A stretch of 11,987 nucleotides of DNA from Oscillospiraceae bacterium (GCA_031260615.1 JAISLG010000133.1:1-11987), one strand, 5' to 3'. Shown: positions 1-6,432, numbered from the stretch's first letter. Translations and numbers: made by a program. The notes: generated by a model not told the origin, from the letters alone.

Positions 1-231
1 GACGACGACGACGATGACGACGGCGCATTGCTGTTCGACGAGGACGGGAATTTAGTACCCGTTATGAATACTAACGCTGCTCTCGGACCTGCGGAAAAGA
101 AAAAGGAAAAGAAGTCAACTGCGCCAAAATACCCGTCACTGTCAGGGGGAATGGGTTACAAAGCTCCTGAACCGCCGCCGAAAAAGGGACTCAAAGGCGT
201 GGTATCCTCGGTGAAGAAGAAACCAGAATAA
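1..231 (+). CDS. 3' end of an unknown protein with Asp-rich stretch and Lys/Pro-rich tail (partial)
   Basis: The reading frame is open from the first base, so the gene begins outside the window. The visible 76 residues start with seven aspartates encoded by GAC/GAT repeats, then a short hydrophobic/acidic stretch. The rest is strongly basic and proline-rich, with clusters such as EKKKEKK, PEPPPKK and VKKKPE, ending in TAA. There is no recognisable domain. The composition suggests a disordered, charged C-terminal tail whose acidic and basic halves could interact. The trinucleotide repeat could expand or contract. I do not recognise the protein. It ends 9 bp before the repeat element that precedes the fumarase gene. 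Confidence 0.6.
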   Translation, partial: DDDDDDDGALLFDEDGNLVPVMNTNAALGPAEKKKEKKSTAPKYPSLSGGMGYKAPEPPPKKGLKGVVSSVKKKPE

Positions 232-239
232 CAGTGCAT

Positions 240-333
240 TGCCCCCCCCCAACGGAGTTTGGGGACGAAGCCCCCCGAGTAAGCAAAATGCGTTGCCGTT
301 GGTTGTCTTTGGTTGCCCTGTTGCCTTTCGTTC
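240..333 (-). repeat. Dispersed intergenic repeat element, copy 1 (GTTGCC array plus C/G-rich inverted repeats)
   Basis: Positions 291-332 carry four GTTGCC/GTTGTC hexamers (at 292, 302, 312 and 320). These are the reverse complement of the GGCAAC motif arrayed at 2722-2798. Next to the array, 253-277 (read on the minus strand) matches 2809-2833 at 19 of 25 positions; the shared core is CCCCAAAC. Small hairpins are possible: CCCCAA (247-252) with TTGGGG (259-264), or GGGG (261-264) with CCCC (from 271). There is no long T-tract, so it is not a classical intrinsic terminator. It fills the gap between the upstream gene and fumarase. It is the opposite-orientation relative of the element after malQ. 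Confidence 0.6.
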
Positions 334-347
334 TTTTTAATGTGTAT

Positions 348-878
348 ATGTCTATATTAAAACTCAACGCGGCGGAGTTAAAATCCGCCGCATTTTCCCT
401 CAAAAGCGGTGATAGGGTTGCCCTGTCGGGTACAGTCTACACTGCACGCGATGCCGCACATAAACGAATATCCGCGCTGGTAAACAGTGGCGGAATTTTG
501 CCGTTTTCGGTCGAGGGTGCGACAATCTACTATGCAGGCCCGACGGGGACGCCCGATAATTTGGCGATTGGGTCGTGCGGACCGACTACTTCGGGGCGTA
601 TGGATACGTTTGCTCCGATGCTTTATGATATGGGTTTGGCGGCAACTATCGGAAAAGGTGCGCGTAATTCCGATGTCGTGTCCGCTATTGTCCGCAACCG
701 TGCCGTGTATTTCGCCGCTATCGGGGGGTGCGGTGCGCTTGCCTCAGAGTGTATCACCGATTGCGAGGTTATTGCATTCCCCGAACTCGGCTGCGAGAGT
801 GTGAAACGCCTTGCCTTTCGGGAATTTCCGCTGATTGTCGCGGTAGATTCCGAGGGGAATGATATTTATAAGCGGTGA
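348..878 (+). CDS. Fe-S class I fumarate hydratase, beta (C-terminal) subunit-type protein
   Basis: This is a 176-residue protein of the tartrate/fumarate hydro-lyase beta family, the small subunit of the [4Fe-4S] fumarase/tartrate dehydratase that interconverts fumarate and malate. Family signatures are in order: LSGTVYTARDAAHKRI near the N-terminus, IYYAGP, GPTTSGRMDTF, the IGKG loop, GGCGAL, and the closing FPLIVAVDSEGNDIYK. The cluster-ligating cysteines belong to the alpha subunit, which is not seen here. I chose ATG 348 because family similarity begins at LNAAELKSAAF. The frame extends to 234, but that extension translates the repeat element into a hydrophobic stretch that imitates a signal peptide. 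No Shine-Dalgarno sequence is visible. L-tartrate dehydratase beta is the main alternative. Confidence 0.85.
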   Translation: MSILKLNAAELKSAAFSLKSGDRVALSGTVYTARDAAHKRISALVNSGGILPFSVEGATIYYAGPTGTPDNLAIGSCGPTTSGRMDTFAPMLYDMGLAATIGKGARNSDVVSAIVRNRAVYFAAIGGCGALASECITDCEVIAFPELGCESVKRLAFREFPLIVAVDSEGNDIYKR

Positions 879-910
879 ATATATTTTAGTAGCTTTTCTG
901 TGTGCTTGAT

Positions 911-1309
911 ATGATAAAATCTTTCCTCCCACCTGAGTATTGCGCCCGTTGTCGGTATTGTTGCGTGTTCTCCGATGCGGATTTGTGGGAAGTCCCGAAT
1001 AGTATCGCTACCCTTAATCAGCGCGGCGACGGGTTGTACGCGTGTCAGTATTTGTCGGAAATAGGGTGCGATTTGCCGCGAGATAACCGACCGCTCGATT
1101 GCCGATATTACCCGTTTCGTGTAATGAAATATGACGGTGGGCTTGTAATCGCAGTCGCCGCCGAGTGTAAATACATCGCCGAGCATAACACCGATAGAGT
1201 ACCCGACGACATCGCCGAAAACCTCATAGCCGCCACGAAAAATAACCTCCTGTCAATCAACGACTTCAAACCGAATTACAAAATACTTAGGAAAATCGAA
1301 AGTATATGA
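911..1309 (+). CDS. YkgJ/UPF0153-type zinc- or iron-chelating cysteine-cluster protein
   Basis: The protein has 132 residues from ATG 911; an in-frame GTG at 902 would add three, and neither has a clear Shine-Dalgarno sequence. The N-terminal YCARCRYCC gives the CxxCxxCC cluster of this family. Further cysteines follow in ACQYL, GCDLP and RPLDCRYYPFRV, the last being a typical RPxxCRxYPF signature. About eight cysteines could bind a zinc ion or an Fe-S cluster. The family's role is not well established. The stop codon overlaps the malQ start by 4 nt (ATGA at 1306-1309), implying translational coupling. It starts 32 bp after the fumarase gene, so the three genes probably form one operon. Confidence 0.8.
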   Translation: MIKSFLPPEYCARCRYCCVFSDADLWEVPNSIATLNQRGDGLYACQYLSEIGCDLPRDNRPLDCRYYPFRVMKYDGGLVIAVAAECKYIAEHNTDRVPDDIAENLIAATKNNLLSINDFKPNYKILRKIESI

Positions 1310-2721
1310 GCAATACGCAAAATAGAAGTGCGGGAATACTCCTCCACATAACCTCCCTCCCCTCCCCTTACGGTATCGGAACTTTTGGGGCGGTTGCCGA
1401 GAAATTCGTGGACTTCCTCGCGGCGGCGGGGCAAAAATATTGGCAGGTTCTGCCCCTTAATCCGACAGGATACGGCGATTCCCCGTATCAGCCGTTTTCA
1501 GCGTTCGCGGGTAACCCATATTTAATCGACTTCGCGCCGCTCGTTGCCGAAAAATTCTTGACACGCGCCGATGTCGAGTCGGAATACGCCGATATTGGCA
1601 AGGGTGCGGTCGACTACGGGAAACAATACGTCAACAAATTTAATCTGCTCCGAAAGGCATTCGACAATTTTACCAAACAACCCGAATCCATTGCATACTG
1701 CGAATTTTGCGCCACGCACAGTGTTTGGCTAAACCCTTACGCCGAGTTTATGGCAAGCAAAAAAAACGATAACGGTCTGGAATTACCCGCGCATTTTTGG
1801 TGCTGGGTGCAGTTTGTTTTCTTCGCGCAATGGGATAAACTTAAAAAATACGCGAACAGCAAGGGGCTTAAAATAATCGGTGACGCACCCATTTACTGCG
1901 CCGCCGACAGCGCGGACTTGTACAATAATCCGCGATTATTTTTGCTCGACCACAATAACAAACCAACTGCCGTTGCCGGCGTACCCCCCGACTATTTCTC
2001 GGAAACGGGGCAACTATGGGGCAATCCGCTATACGATTGGGTGGCGCATAAATCGGACGGGTATCAATGGTGGATTGCGCGCGTGAAACACCTCGCCGAA
2101 ATGTATGACCTCGTGCGAATCGACCATTTTCGAGCATTCGACACTTTTTGGAAAATACCATACGGCGATAAAACCGCAGTGAACGGAAAATGGGAACTCG
2201 GACCCGGCATTGAATTGTTTGACGCGCTAAAATCGGCATTCAAGGGGGAACTGCCCCCGATAATCGCGGAGGATTTGGGCGAATTATTCGACAGCGTGAA
2301 AACGCTCCTCGCGGCAACGGGTTTCCCCGGAATGCGCGTGCTCGAATTCGGGTTTAACCCAAACAATGACGATAACATTCACCTTCCTTGGCAATACGGG
2401 ACGAACACGGTGGCATACACGGGGACGCACGACAATGACACTTTGAAGGGGTGGTACACTTCACTCGACAAAACAACAAAAAAACTTGTGCGTGAATTTC
2501 TCGGCGGAACATTCGACAACGACCTGTTTATACGGACATTATTCGCGTCATCGGCGAATACGGCGATTGTGCCGCTCCAAGATTGGCTGGATTTGGGAAC
2601 AAAGGCGCGAATGAACACGCCCGGCACTATGGGCGCGAACTGGGCGTGGCGTATGGCAACTGTACCCGACAGGGCATTAGCGCGGCGGATAAAAAAACTG
2701 ACTGAAACATACAACCGATAG
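1306..2721 (+). CDS. malQ: 4-alpha-glucanotransferase (amylomaltase, GH77)
   Basis: This cytoplasmic glycoside hydrolase family 77 enzyme (471 residues, near the usual ~500) transfers alpha-1,4-glucan segments between maltodextrins during glycogen or maltodextrin use. The N-terminus GILLHITSLPSPYGIGTFG is diagnostic. Catalytic residues by analogy with Thermus amylomaltase are the nucleophile Asp273 in RIDHFRAF, acid/base Glu322 in IIAEDLGE, and Asp376 in YTGTHDNDT. The substrate loop GVPPDYFSETGQLWGNPLY is at about 226-243. The C-terminus carries the expected RMNTPGT and NWAWR. The start overlaps the preceding stop by 4 nt, so translation is probably coupled. A repeat array begins immediately after the stop codon. 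No other maltodextrin genes are in the window. Confidence 0.97.
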   Translation: MSNTQNRSAGILLHITSLPSPYGIGTFGAVAEKFVDFLAAAGQKYWQVLPLNPTGYGDSPYQPFSAFAGNPYLIDFAPLVAEKFLTRADVESEYADIGKGAVDYGKQYVNKFNLLRKAFDNFTKQPESIAYCEFCATHSVWLNPYAEFMASKKNDNGLELPAHFWCWVQFVFFAQWDKLKKYANSKGLKIIGDAPIYCAADSADLYNNPRLFLLDHNNKPTAVAGVPPDYFSETGQLWGNPLYDWVAHKSDGYQWWIARVKHLAEMYDLVRIDHFRAFDTFWKIPYGDKTAVNGKWELGPGIELFDALKSAFKGELPPIIAEDLGELFDSVKTLLAATGFPGMRVLEFGFNPNNDDNIHLPWQYGTNTVAYTGTHDNDTLKGWYTSLDKTTKKLVREFLGGTFDNDLFIRTLFASSANTAIVPLQDWLDLGTKARMNTPGTMGANWAWRMATVPDRALARRIKKLTETYNR

Positions 2722-2798
2722 GGCAACAAAGGCACAAGGGCAACGAGAGGCAACAAAGGCACAAGGGCAACGAGAGGCACAAGGGCAACGAGAGGCAC
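2722..2798 (+). repeat. Tandem repeat array after malQ (27-bp unit, 9-bp sub-periodicity)
   Basis: Two identical 27-bp units (2722-2748 and 2749-2775) are each made of GGCAACAAA, GGCACAAGG and GCAACGAGA. An 18-bp partial unit (2776-2793) and a 5-bp remnant follow. The array begins at the first base after the malQ stop. Because 9 and 27 are multiples of three, the minus strand reads as a hydrophobic VPL/VAL repeat, but that frame is an antisense shadow. There are no unique spacers, so it is not a CRISPR array. Reverse-complement relatives of the motif occur at 291-332. Confidence 0.85.
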
Positions 2799-2808
2799 GA
2801 TTATTAAC

Positions 2809-2833
2809 CGAGGGGCGTTGCCCCCAAACCCCC
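2809..2833 (+). repeat. C/G-rich inverted-repeat core of the dispersed element, copy 2
   Basis: The core matches the minus strand of 253-277 at 19 of 25 positions. It contains GGGGC (2812-2816), loop GTT and GCCCC (2820-2824), followed by a CCAAACCCCC tail. With the preceding GGCAAC array it reproduces the order seen in copy 1: array, spacer, core. This supports a composite dispersed element rather than two unrelated repeats. Confidence 0.55.
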
Positions 2834-2834
2834 A

Positions 2835-2887
2835 CTTCTTTCTTTTTCTTTCGCGAAAGAAAAAGAAAGAAGCAAAGAAAAAGAAAG
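2835..2887. repeat. Perfect 38-bp palindrome in a polypyrimidine/polypurine tract
   Basis: The left arm CTTCTTTCTTTTTCTTTCG (2835-2853) is the exact reverse complement of 2854-2872, giving a 19-bp perfect stem with no spacer. Within each arm a 15-nt core (2838-2852 and 2855-2869) is also mirror-symmetric. The purine core AAAGAAAAAGAAAG recurs at 2874-2887, so the left arm could pair with either copy. Mirror-symmetric homopurine tracts can form triplex (H-DNA), and the palindrome could extrude as a cruciform or fold in RNA. A further small hairpin, GTGGC-GATA-GCCAC (2895-2908), follows. There is no T-tract after the stem, so termination is uncertain. Confidence 0.85.
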
Positions 2888-2994
2888 CCTTTAAGTGGCG
2901 ATAGCCACCAAATTTATTCCGAGGGGCTTCATTGCGAATACTGTTTGCGAATGAGGTGCGACATTCTGCCGCCCACATATTTGATGATGTTATT

Positions 2995-3038
2995 TTTTCC
3001 AAAAAACAAAACACCCCTCACATATTCGAGGGGTGTTT
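2995..3038 (-). terminator. Rho-independent terminator read on the minus strand
   Basis: An 11-bp perfect stem, AAACACCCCTC (3009-3019) with GAGGGGTGTTT (3028-3038), encloses an 8-nt loop. Leaving the stem on the minus strand the sequence is TTGTTTTTT, a good U-tract. On the plus strand only TTT then CGCATA follows. It would stop minus-strand transcription arriving from the radical SAM gene about 300 bp downstream of that gene's stop, after crossing the whole BofA-like gene in antisense. It may also act weakly on plus-strand malQ transcripts. Confidence 0.75.
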
Positions 3039-3076
3039 CGCATATACTGTGATAAAACCGCAAAAAGGACAAACCA

Positions 3077-3349
3077 ATGTTGTTATCTTTTTCGCCCGAA
3101 ACGCAGACCGCGCTTGCAATTGCGGCGGCTGTTTTATTCGCGGCATTTCTGCTTATCTACCGCAAAAAACGCGTATCCGCCGCGTTCACGACAATGCTGT
3201 CGGGGTTAGTCGCGCTGTTTATATTTGACCGAGTTGCGCCGAGTGTCGGAGCGGATTTTGGAGTGAATTTTTATACTGTATTTTTGTCGTTATCGCTCGG
3301 ATTACCCGGTAGTATCGCGGCGTTTTTGTTTACAATATTGTTCAAATAA
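3077..3349 (+). CDS. BofA-like small membrane protein (pro-sigma-K processing inhibitor family)
   Basis: This is a 90-residue hydrophobic protein, the usual length for BofA (about 85-90). Apparent membrane segments lie at residues 9-27, about 36-50 and about 64-89, with a basic RKKR stretch after the first. The C-terminal pattern, an Asn-containing FGVNFYTVFLSLSLGLPG then a hydrophobic end, resembles the conserved NxxTxxxxxxLGLPG region of BofA. In Bacillus subtilis BofA inhibits the SpoIVFB protease during sporulation. Function here is inferred from family resemblance alone. ATG 3077 has AAAAAGGAC about 7 nt upstream as ribosome-binding site. The gene is convergent with the radical SAM gene and overlaps its 3' end by 8 bp. 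Confidence 0.7.
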   Translation: MLLSFSPETQTALAIAAAVLFAAFLLIYRKKRVSAAFTTMLSGLVALFIFDRVAPSVGADFGVNFYTVFLSLSLGLPGSIAAFLFTILFK

Positions 3350-5885
3350 ATTCTCGCCCGTCCTCGGTGTAGAGGGCTACGCGTGTAATATCTGTGATTG
3401 TTGCCGCGTTTTCGGCGAATTTGTTGTATGCGTCGATTAGCAAATTCGCACCCACACTGAACGATTGCCCTGATGGGAGCAATACAGTTAGTTCTGTGTC
3501 GGTTATTGTCGGATTTTTGATTAGCGGTTTGAGGTCGAGGACGGTATCGTTCTTTTTTGTGTGCTTGGTTACGGGGATTTTGGGCTGCGACAAGAATAAG
3601 TCGAATTGTGGGAAACTACCGCGTATGACATACTTTGCATACGCGATTTCGGTATGCTTGATTACGGGGGTTGACGCGGATAATATGCGGATACCGTCGG
3701 GCAAAACGCGGTCGAGCAAGCGTAAGCCATTCAAGTGGTTTTCGACAAATTCCACTGGTAATTTCACCTCGAAACTCTCGCGCAATCCGCTTACGCCGAG
3801 GGGCAATGGGAGGTCGAACATAACATACATACGCTTGTTGAACCCCGCCGTTTCCCAGACGGGTATGTTCGCGGCTTTGAGTGCGCGCATAATTAGTCGA
3901 TACAAGTCGAGATGTGAGATGTATTTTGCACGCCCTGTTTTTTCAAAGAATACGCGGACGTGTGTGTACGTTGTGGGTGTAATGTCGGGTGTGTCGGTTT
4001 TCGTTGTGTCGGAAGTGTCGATTTGTGTGCCAACGGGCGTATTATTTGGCTGTTGTTGTTGATTTTTTTGCTGGTGTTCTTGCCGTAATTTTTTTTGCGA
4101 ATTGCAGTACGGAGAGTATTCGGCTGAACACGCGGAACACTGCTCGAAGCAGTTTTGGGTTGTCTGTGTTTCGTGCGCTTTTCGGTTTTCGGAGATTAAA
4201 AATGCACGCGACACCCCGATATTTATAAAGTCCCACGGAAGTGTTTTTGTATAGATTTCATTCAAGTCTACTTTATAGTTGTACTCGGATATTTGGCGTG
4301 AGTCGATACCCGTATCGGCAAATGCCTTGTCCCATATTTCGGGGTGAAAATGCTCACTCCAAGCATCGAACATTGCCCCGCCCTTGTACGCGGCGAGGAT
4401 AACCGCGTACAATTCCCGTCCGCCGCGCGCGAATGTCGCTTCGAGCCGCGACATATTGTAGTCGGAGTACGACACTTTGATTTTGCGGTCGTTACGGCAC
4501 AAGTCGAGCAATATTTTTTGTCTGTTCTCGACTGTTTCGCGGTCAACGAATGGCTCGAATTGAAATGGGGTGAACGGTTTCGGGATAAACGTGGACACGG
4601 ATATTGACACGGACGGTTGTTTTCCGCGCGTGCGGTTCGGGGTGTGGTAATACTCGTCGAGTATTTTTTTCGCGAGTGTGTGTATTGCGACGATATCCTC
4701 GTCTGTTTCTGTGGGTAACCCAAGCATAAAGTACAGTTTAACGTCTGTGTACCCCTCGCCGAATGCAACACCGCACCCGTGAAGTATTTCCTCCTCGGTG
4801 ATGTTCTTGTTTATTACATCGCGGAGGCGTTGACTGCCCGCTTCGGGCGCGAATGTTAATCCACTTTTGCGTTTTTTCTTTAACCGAGCGGCGATTTGCG
4901 GTGAAAATTTGTCGATACGCATTGAGGGGAGCGACAAGGATATTTTATTTTCGTCTGTATAATCCGACAATTTTAGGAGCAATTCATCAACGCGCGTATG
5001 GTCTGACGTGGACAGGCTTGTGAGCGACAATTCGTCATAGCCCGTGGATTCACAGATATTTTTTGCTTGATTTAGTATTGTGTCGGGGGATTTTTCCCGA
5101 TAGGGACGGGACGCGAACCCTGCCTGACAAAATCGGCAACCGCGCACGCAACCGCGCAATACCTCGGCAACCGCCCTGTCCTGAACAATTTCGGTGAGTG
5201 GCGTAACGAAAGTGTCGGGGAAGTACATTGTGTCGAGGTCGCGGACGAACCGTTTATTGACGGGTTTCGGGGGCAACGAAGGCACATACACGCCCTGGAT
5301 ATTATACGCGTTTTCGATAAAATTCGACTTATCTTTGTTGTATAACGCGAGCAATTCGGGGATAATTTCCTCCCCCTCGCCGACAACGAATATGTCGAAA
5401 AATTCGGCAAGCGGCTCAGGATTAACAGCGCAAGGTCCGCCACCGATTATTACTGGGTAGTCGCCGTCTTTTCTGTCCTTTGCAAGTACGGGTATCCCCG
5501 CTAATTCGAGCATAGCGAGGACATTTGTGTAGCAGAGTTCGTATTGCAACGTGAACCCGATAATGTCGAATTTCGCGAGTGGGTCATACGTTTCGAGCGC
5601 GTACAGGGGAATCCCATTTTCGCGCATAGCGGCGAGCATATCGGGGAACGGGAGAAATGCGCGTTCCGCCGACCAGCGGGGCTGTGTATTGACGAGTCCC
5701 GTTATAATTTTGAGTGCGATATTACTCATACCGACATCATAGCCATCGGGAAAACAGAAACAAAACCGATTACGTTTCGGCGCAAAGTCGGGCAAATGTC
5801 CAATTTTTTCGCCGCCAGTATAAAACGCGGGGCGCATAACGGATAACAATATTTTGTCGAGTGCGGTTTGGATAGTGCTGTTCAT
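3342..5885 (-). CDS. B12-binding-type radical SAM protein (TIGR03960-like) fused to a DUF2344/TIGR03936-like domain
   Basis: The protein has 847 residues. Residues about 1-230 resemble the N-terminal/B12-binding-like region of TIGR03960 proteins, including VIIGGGPCAVNPEPLAEF at about 145-162. The radical SAM cluster motif is C246-x3-C250-x2-C253 in LRGCVRGCRFCQAG. A second cluster, C579/C583/C586, follows near the end of that module. Residues about 594-641 form a Gln/Asn/Thr/Pro-rich linker, and 643-847 match the radical SAM-linked DUF2344 type, beginning VRVFFEKTGRAKYISHLDLYR. The substrate is unknown; the domain architecture suggests modification of an RNA or protein. The start ATG 5885 has GAGG 5 nt upstream. 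A promoter, structured leader and internal terminator precede it, so expression is probably regulated by premature termination. Confidence 0.92.
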   Translation of the reverse strand: MNSTIQTALDKILLSVMRPAFYTGGEKIGHLPDFAPKRNRFCFCFPDGYDVGMSNIALKIITGLVNTQPRWSAERAFLPFPDMLAAMRENGIPLYALETYDPLAKFDIIGFTLQYELCYTNVLAMLELAGIPVLAKDRKDGDYPVIIGGGPCAVNPEPLAEFFDIFVVGEGEEIIPELLALYNKDKSNFIENAYNIQGVYVPSLPPKPVNKRFVRDLDTMYFPDTFVTPLTEIVQDRAVAEVLRGCVRGCRFCQAGFASRPYREKSPDTILNQAKNICESTGYDELSLTSLSTSDHTRVDELLLKLSDYTDENKISLSLPSMRIDKFSPQIAARLKKKRKSGLTFAPEAGSQRLRDVINKNITEEEILHGCGVAFGEGYTDVKLYFMLGLPTETDEDIVAIHTLAKKILDEYYHTPNRTRGKQPSVSISVSTFIPKPFTPFQFEPFVDRETVENRQKILLDLCRNDRKIKVSYSDYNMSRLEATFARGGRELYAVILAAYKGGAMFDAWSEHFHPEIWDKAFADTGIDSRQISEYNYKVDLNEIYTKTLPWDFINIGVSRAFLISENRKAHETQTTQNCFEQCSACSAEYSPYCNSQKKLRQEHQQKNQQQQPNNTPVGTQIDTSDTTKTDTPDITPTTYTHVRVFFEKTGRAKYISHLDLYRLIMRALKAANIPVWETAGFNKRMYVMFDLPLPLGVSGLRESFEVKLPVEFVENHLNGLRLLDRVLPDGIRILSASTPVIKHTEIAYAKYVIRGSFPQFDLFLSQPKIPVTKHTKKNDTVLDLKPLIKNPTITDTELTVLLPSGQSFSVGANLLIDAYNKFAENAATITDITRVALYTEDGREFI

Positions 5886-5900
5886 ATATCCTCAATTCAT

Positions 5901-5930
5901 AAAAAAGAAAAGCCCTTGATAGGACTTTTC
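5901..5930 (-). terminator. Intrinsic terminator/attenuator in the leader of the radical SAM gene
   Basis: On the minus strand, GAAAAG pairs with CUUUUC, a U-G wobble continues the stem, and CCU pairs with AGG around an AUCA tetraloop. That is a 10-bp stem at 5907-5930 followed by six U residues (5901-5906). On the plus strand the wobble becomes a C-A mismatch, so the structure suits minus-strand RNA. It ends 15 nt upstream of the start codon and downstream of the only good promoter. It must therefore either be bypassed conditionally or end a separate short RNA. Confidence 0.75.
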
Positions 5931-6012
5931 AGCGTGACTTCCCTTTCGGGATAAGTCGCTCTACCGCAAAAACGCGAAGAGTTTTTTAGTGGAGCATTTT
6001 TTAGTGGTGTTG
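5931..6012 (-). ncRNA. Candidate structured leader RNA or short terminated RNA upstream of the radical SAM gene
   Basis: From the predicted start site near 6012, the minus-strand RNA first has two copies of CCACTAAAAAA (5997-6007 and 5982-5992). Hairpin 1 spans 5959-5981 (CUCU/AGAG and CGC/GCG with a U-rich loop). Hairpin 2 spans 5931-5960 (AGCG/CGCU, ACUU/AAGU, CCC-GAAA-GGG). The terminator at 5901-5930 follows directly. Hairpins 1 and 2 share two bases and so partly compete. I did not recognise the conserved core of any riboswitch class or a T-box. A cis-regulatory attenuator and a stand-alone small RNA are both possible. Structure is read by eye and its conservation is untested. Confidence 0.45.
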
Positions 6013-6018
6013 CGGTAT

Positions 6019-6047
6019 AATATACCCTATATGTGGCGGTATGTCAA
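6019..6047 (-). promoter_or_regulatory. Sigma-A-type promoter for the leader RNA and radical SAM gene
   Basis: On the minus strand, a perfect TTGACA (6042-6047) is separated by 17 bp from TATATT (6019-6024). The predicted transcription start is near 6012. The -35 box begins 5 bp after the stop codon of the VapD-like gene, with no terminator between, so upstream transcripts may read through. The -10 region lies in a GGTA/TACC inverted repeat (6014-6026). Confidence 0.7.
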
Positions 6048-6052
6048 TGGGT

Positions 6053-6430
6053 TTAGTCTGTTTTGTCGGGGGAATCAGTTGCTTGTTCTTCCAACACTCT
6101 CACCGCGTGTGTATTCTTAGCCATTTCGAGCAAACTGAAATCGTGTTCGTTTTCAACGTCAGCACGGTGCATTTTGTCCACACAATTCACAAACCAAGGG
6201 ATTTTCCTGTCAAGCACAGTCAGCACACTCTGTAATTCGGCAAGACTCATAGGGTCACGCGATTTATAAACGGACTTTTCAATATGGTCGAACCCGAGTT
6301 CTTCAAGTCTTGTTTTAATTTGCTCGTAAGGTATCAAAGCATCGGGGAACACGACAGGTTGCCCCGCTTGCTTTAATTTGTCTTTTGATATATCAAAAGT
6401 TATAAGTTTGTGCTTTTCACGTCTTGCCAT
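6053..6430 (-). CDS. VapD-family (Cas2-fold) protein, putative endoribonuclease
   Basis: This 125-residue protein resembles VapD by eye. The signs are an N-terminal strand LITFDIS with the conserved Phe-Asp, LKQ, then a helix ending LEELGFDHIEKSVYKS (matching the VapD pattern LxxLGFxxxxGSVY), then IPWFVNCV and DVENEHDF at the end of the core. Helicobacter pylori VapD is a ribonuclease with a Cas2-like ferredoxin fold; activity here is inferred. Asp13 occupies the position of the conserved acidic residue at the end of strand one. A charged tail (about 100-125) follows the core. It starts 2 bp after the stop of the upstream gene and has no strong ribosome-binding site, which suggests coupled translation. 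There are no cas1 genes or CRISPR repeats nearby. Confidence 0.72.
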   Translation of the reverse strand: MARREKHKLITFDISKDKLKQAGQPVVFPDALIPYEQIKTRLEELGFDHIEKSVYKSRDPMSLAELQSVLTVLDRKIPWFVNCVDKMHRADVENEHDFSLLEMAKNTHAVRVLEEQATDSPDKTD

Positions 6431-6432
6431 AT

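Noticed and set aside
234..347. N-terminal extension of the fumarase subunit resembling a signal peptide
   Set aside because: It translates the dispersed repeat, and family similarity begins only after ATG 348. A membrane or secreted fumarase is unlikely.
2722..2798. CRISPR-like short repeat array
   Set aside because: Units are directly adjacent with no unique spacers, and there is no cas1 or effector gene nearby. The VapD proteins are Cas2-fold but are not evidence of CRISPR.
2379..3014. 211-residue minus-strand frame with VPLVALVPL repeats
   Set aside because: It is the antisense translation of the malQ 3' end and the tandem array. The repeats are hydrophobic only because the DNA repeat length is a multiple of three.
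2932..3228. 98-residue plus-strand frame across the terminator region
   Set aside because: It runs through the terminator hairpin and overlaps the BofA-like gene in another frame. It has no recognisable domain.
4268..4771. 167-residue minus-strand frame inside the radical SAM gene
   Set aside because: It lies inside the well-supported radical SAM frame, is low in hydrophobic structure and matches no family.
5959..5987. Plus-strand terminator (CTCT/AGAG hairpin followed by T6)
   Set aside because: It resembles a terminator, but no plus-strand gene or promoter feeds it. The same inverted repeat is explained as hairpin 1 of the minus-strand leader.
5901..6012. Match to a known riboswitch (preQ1, cobalamin, SAM, guanidine) or T-box
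   Set aside because: None of the conserved core sequences I know was visible. It is kept only as an unassigned structured leader.
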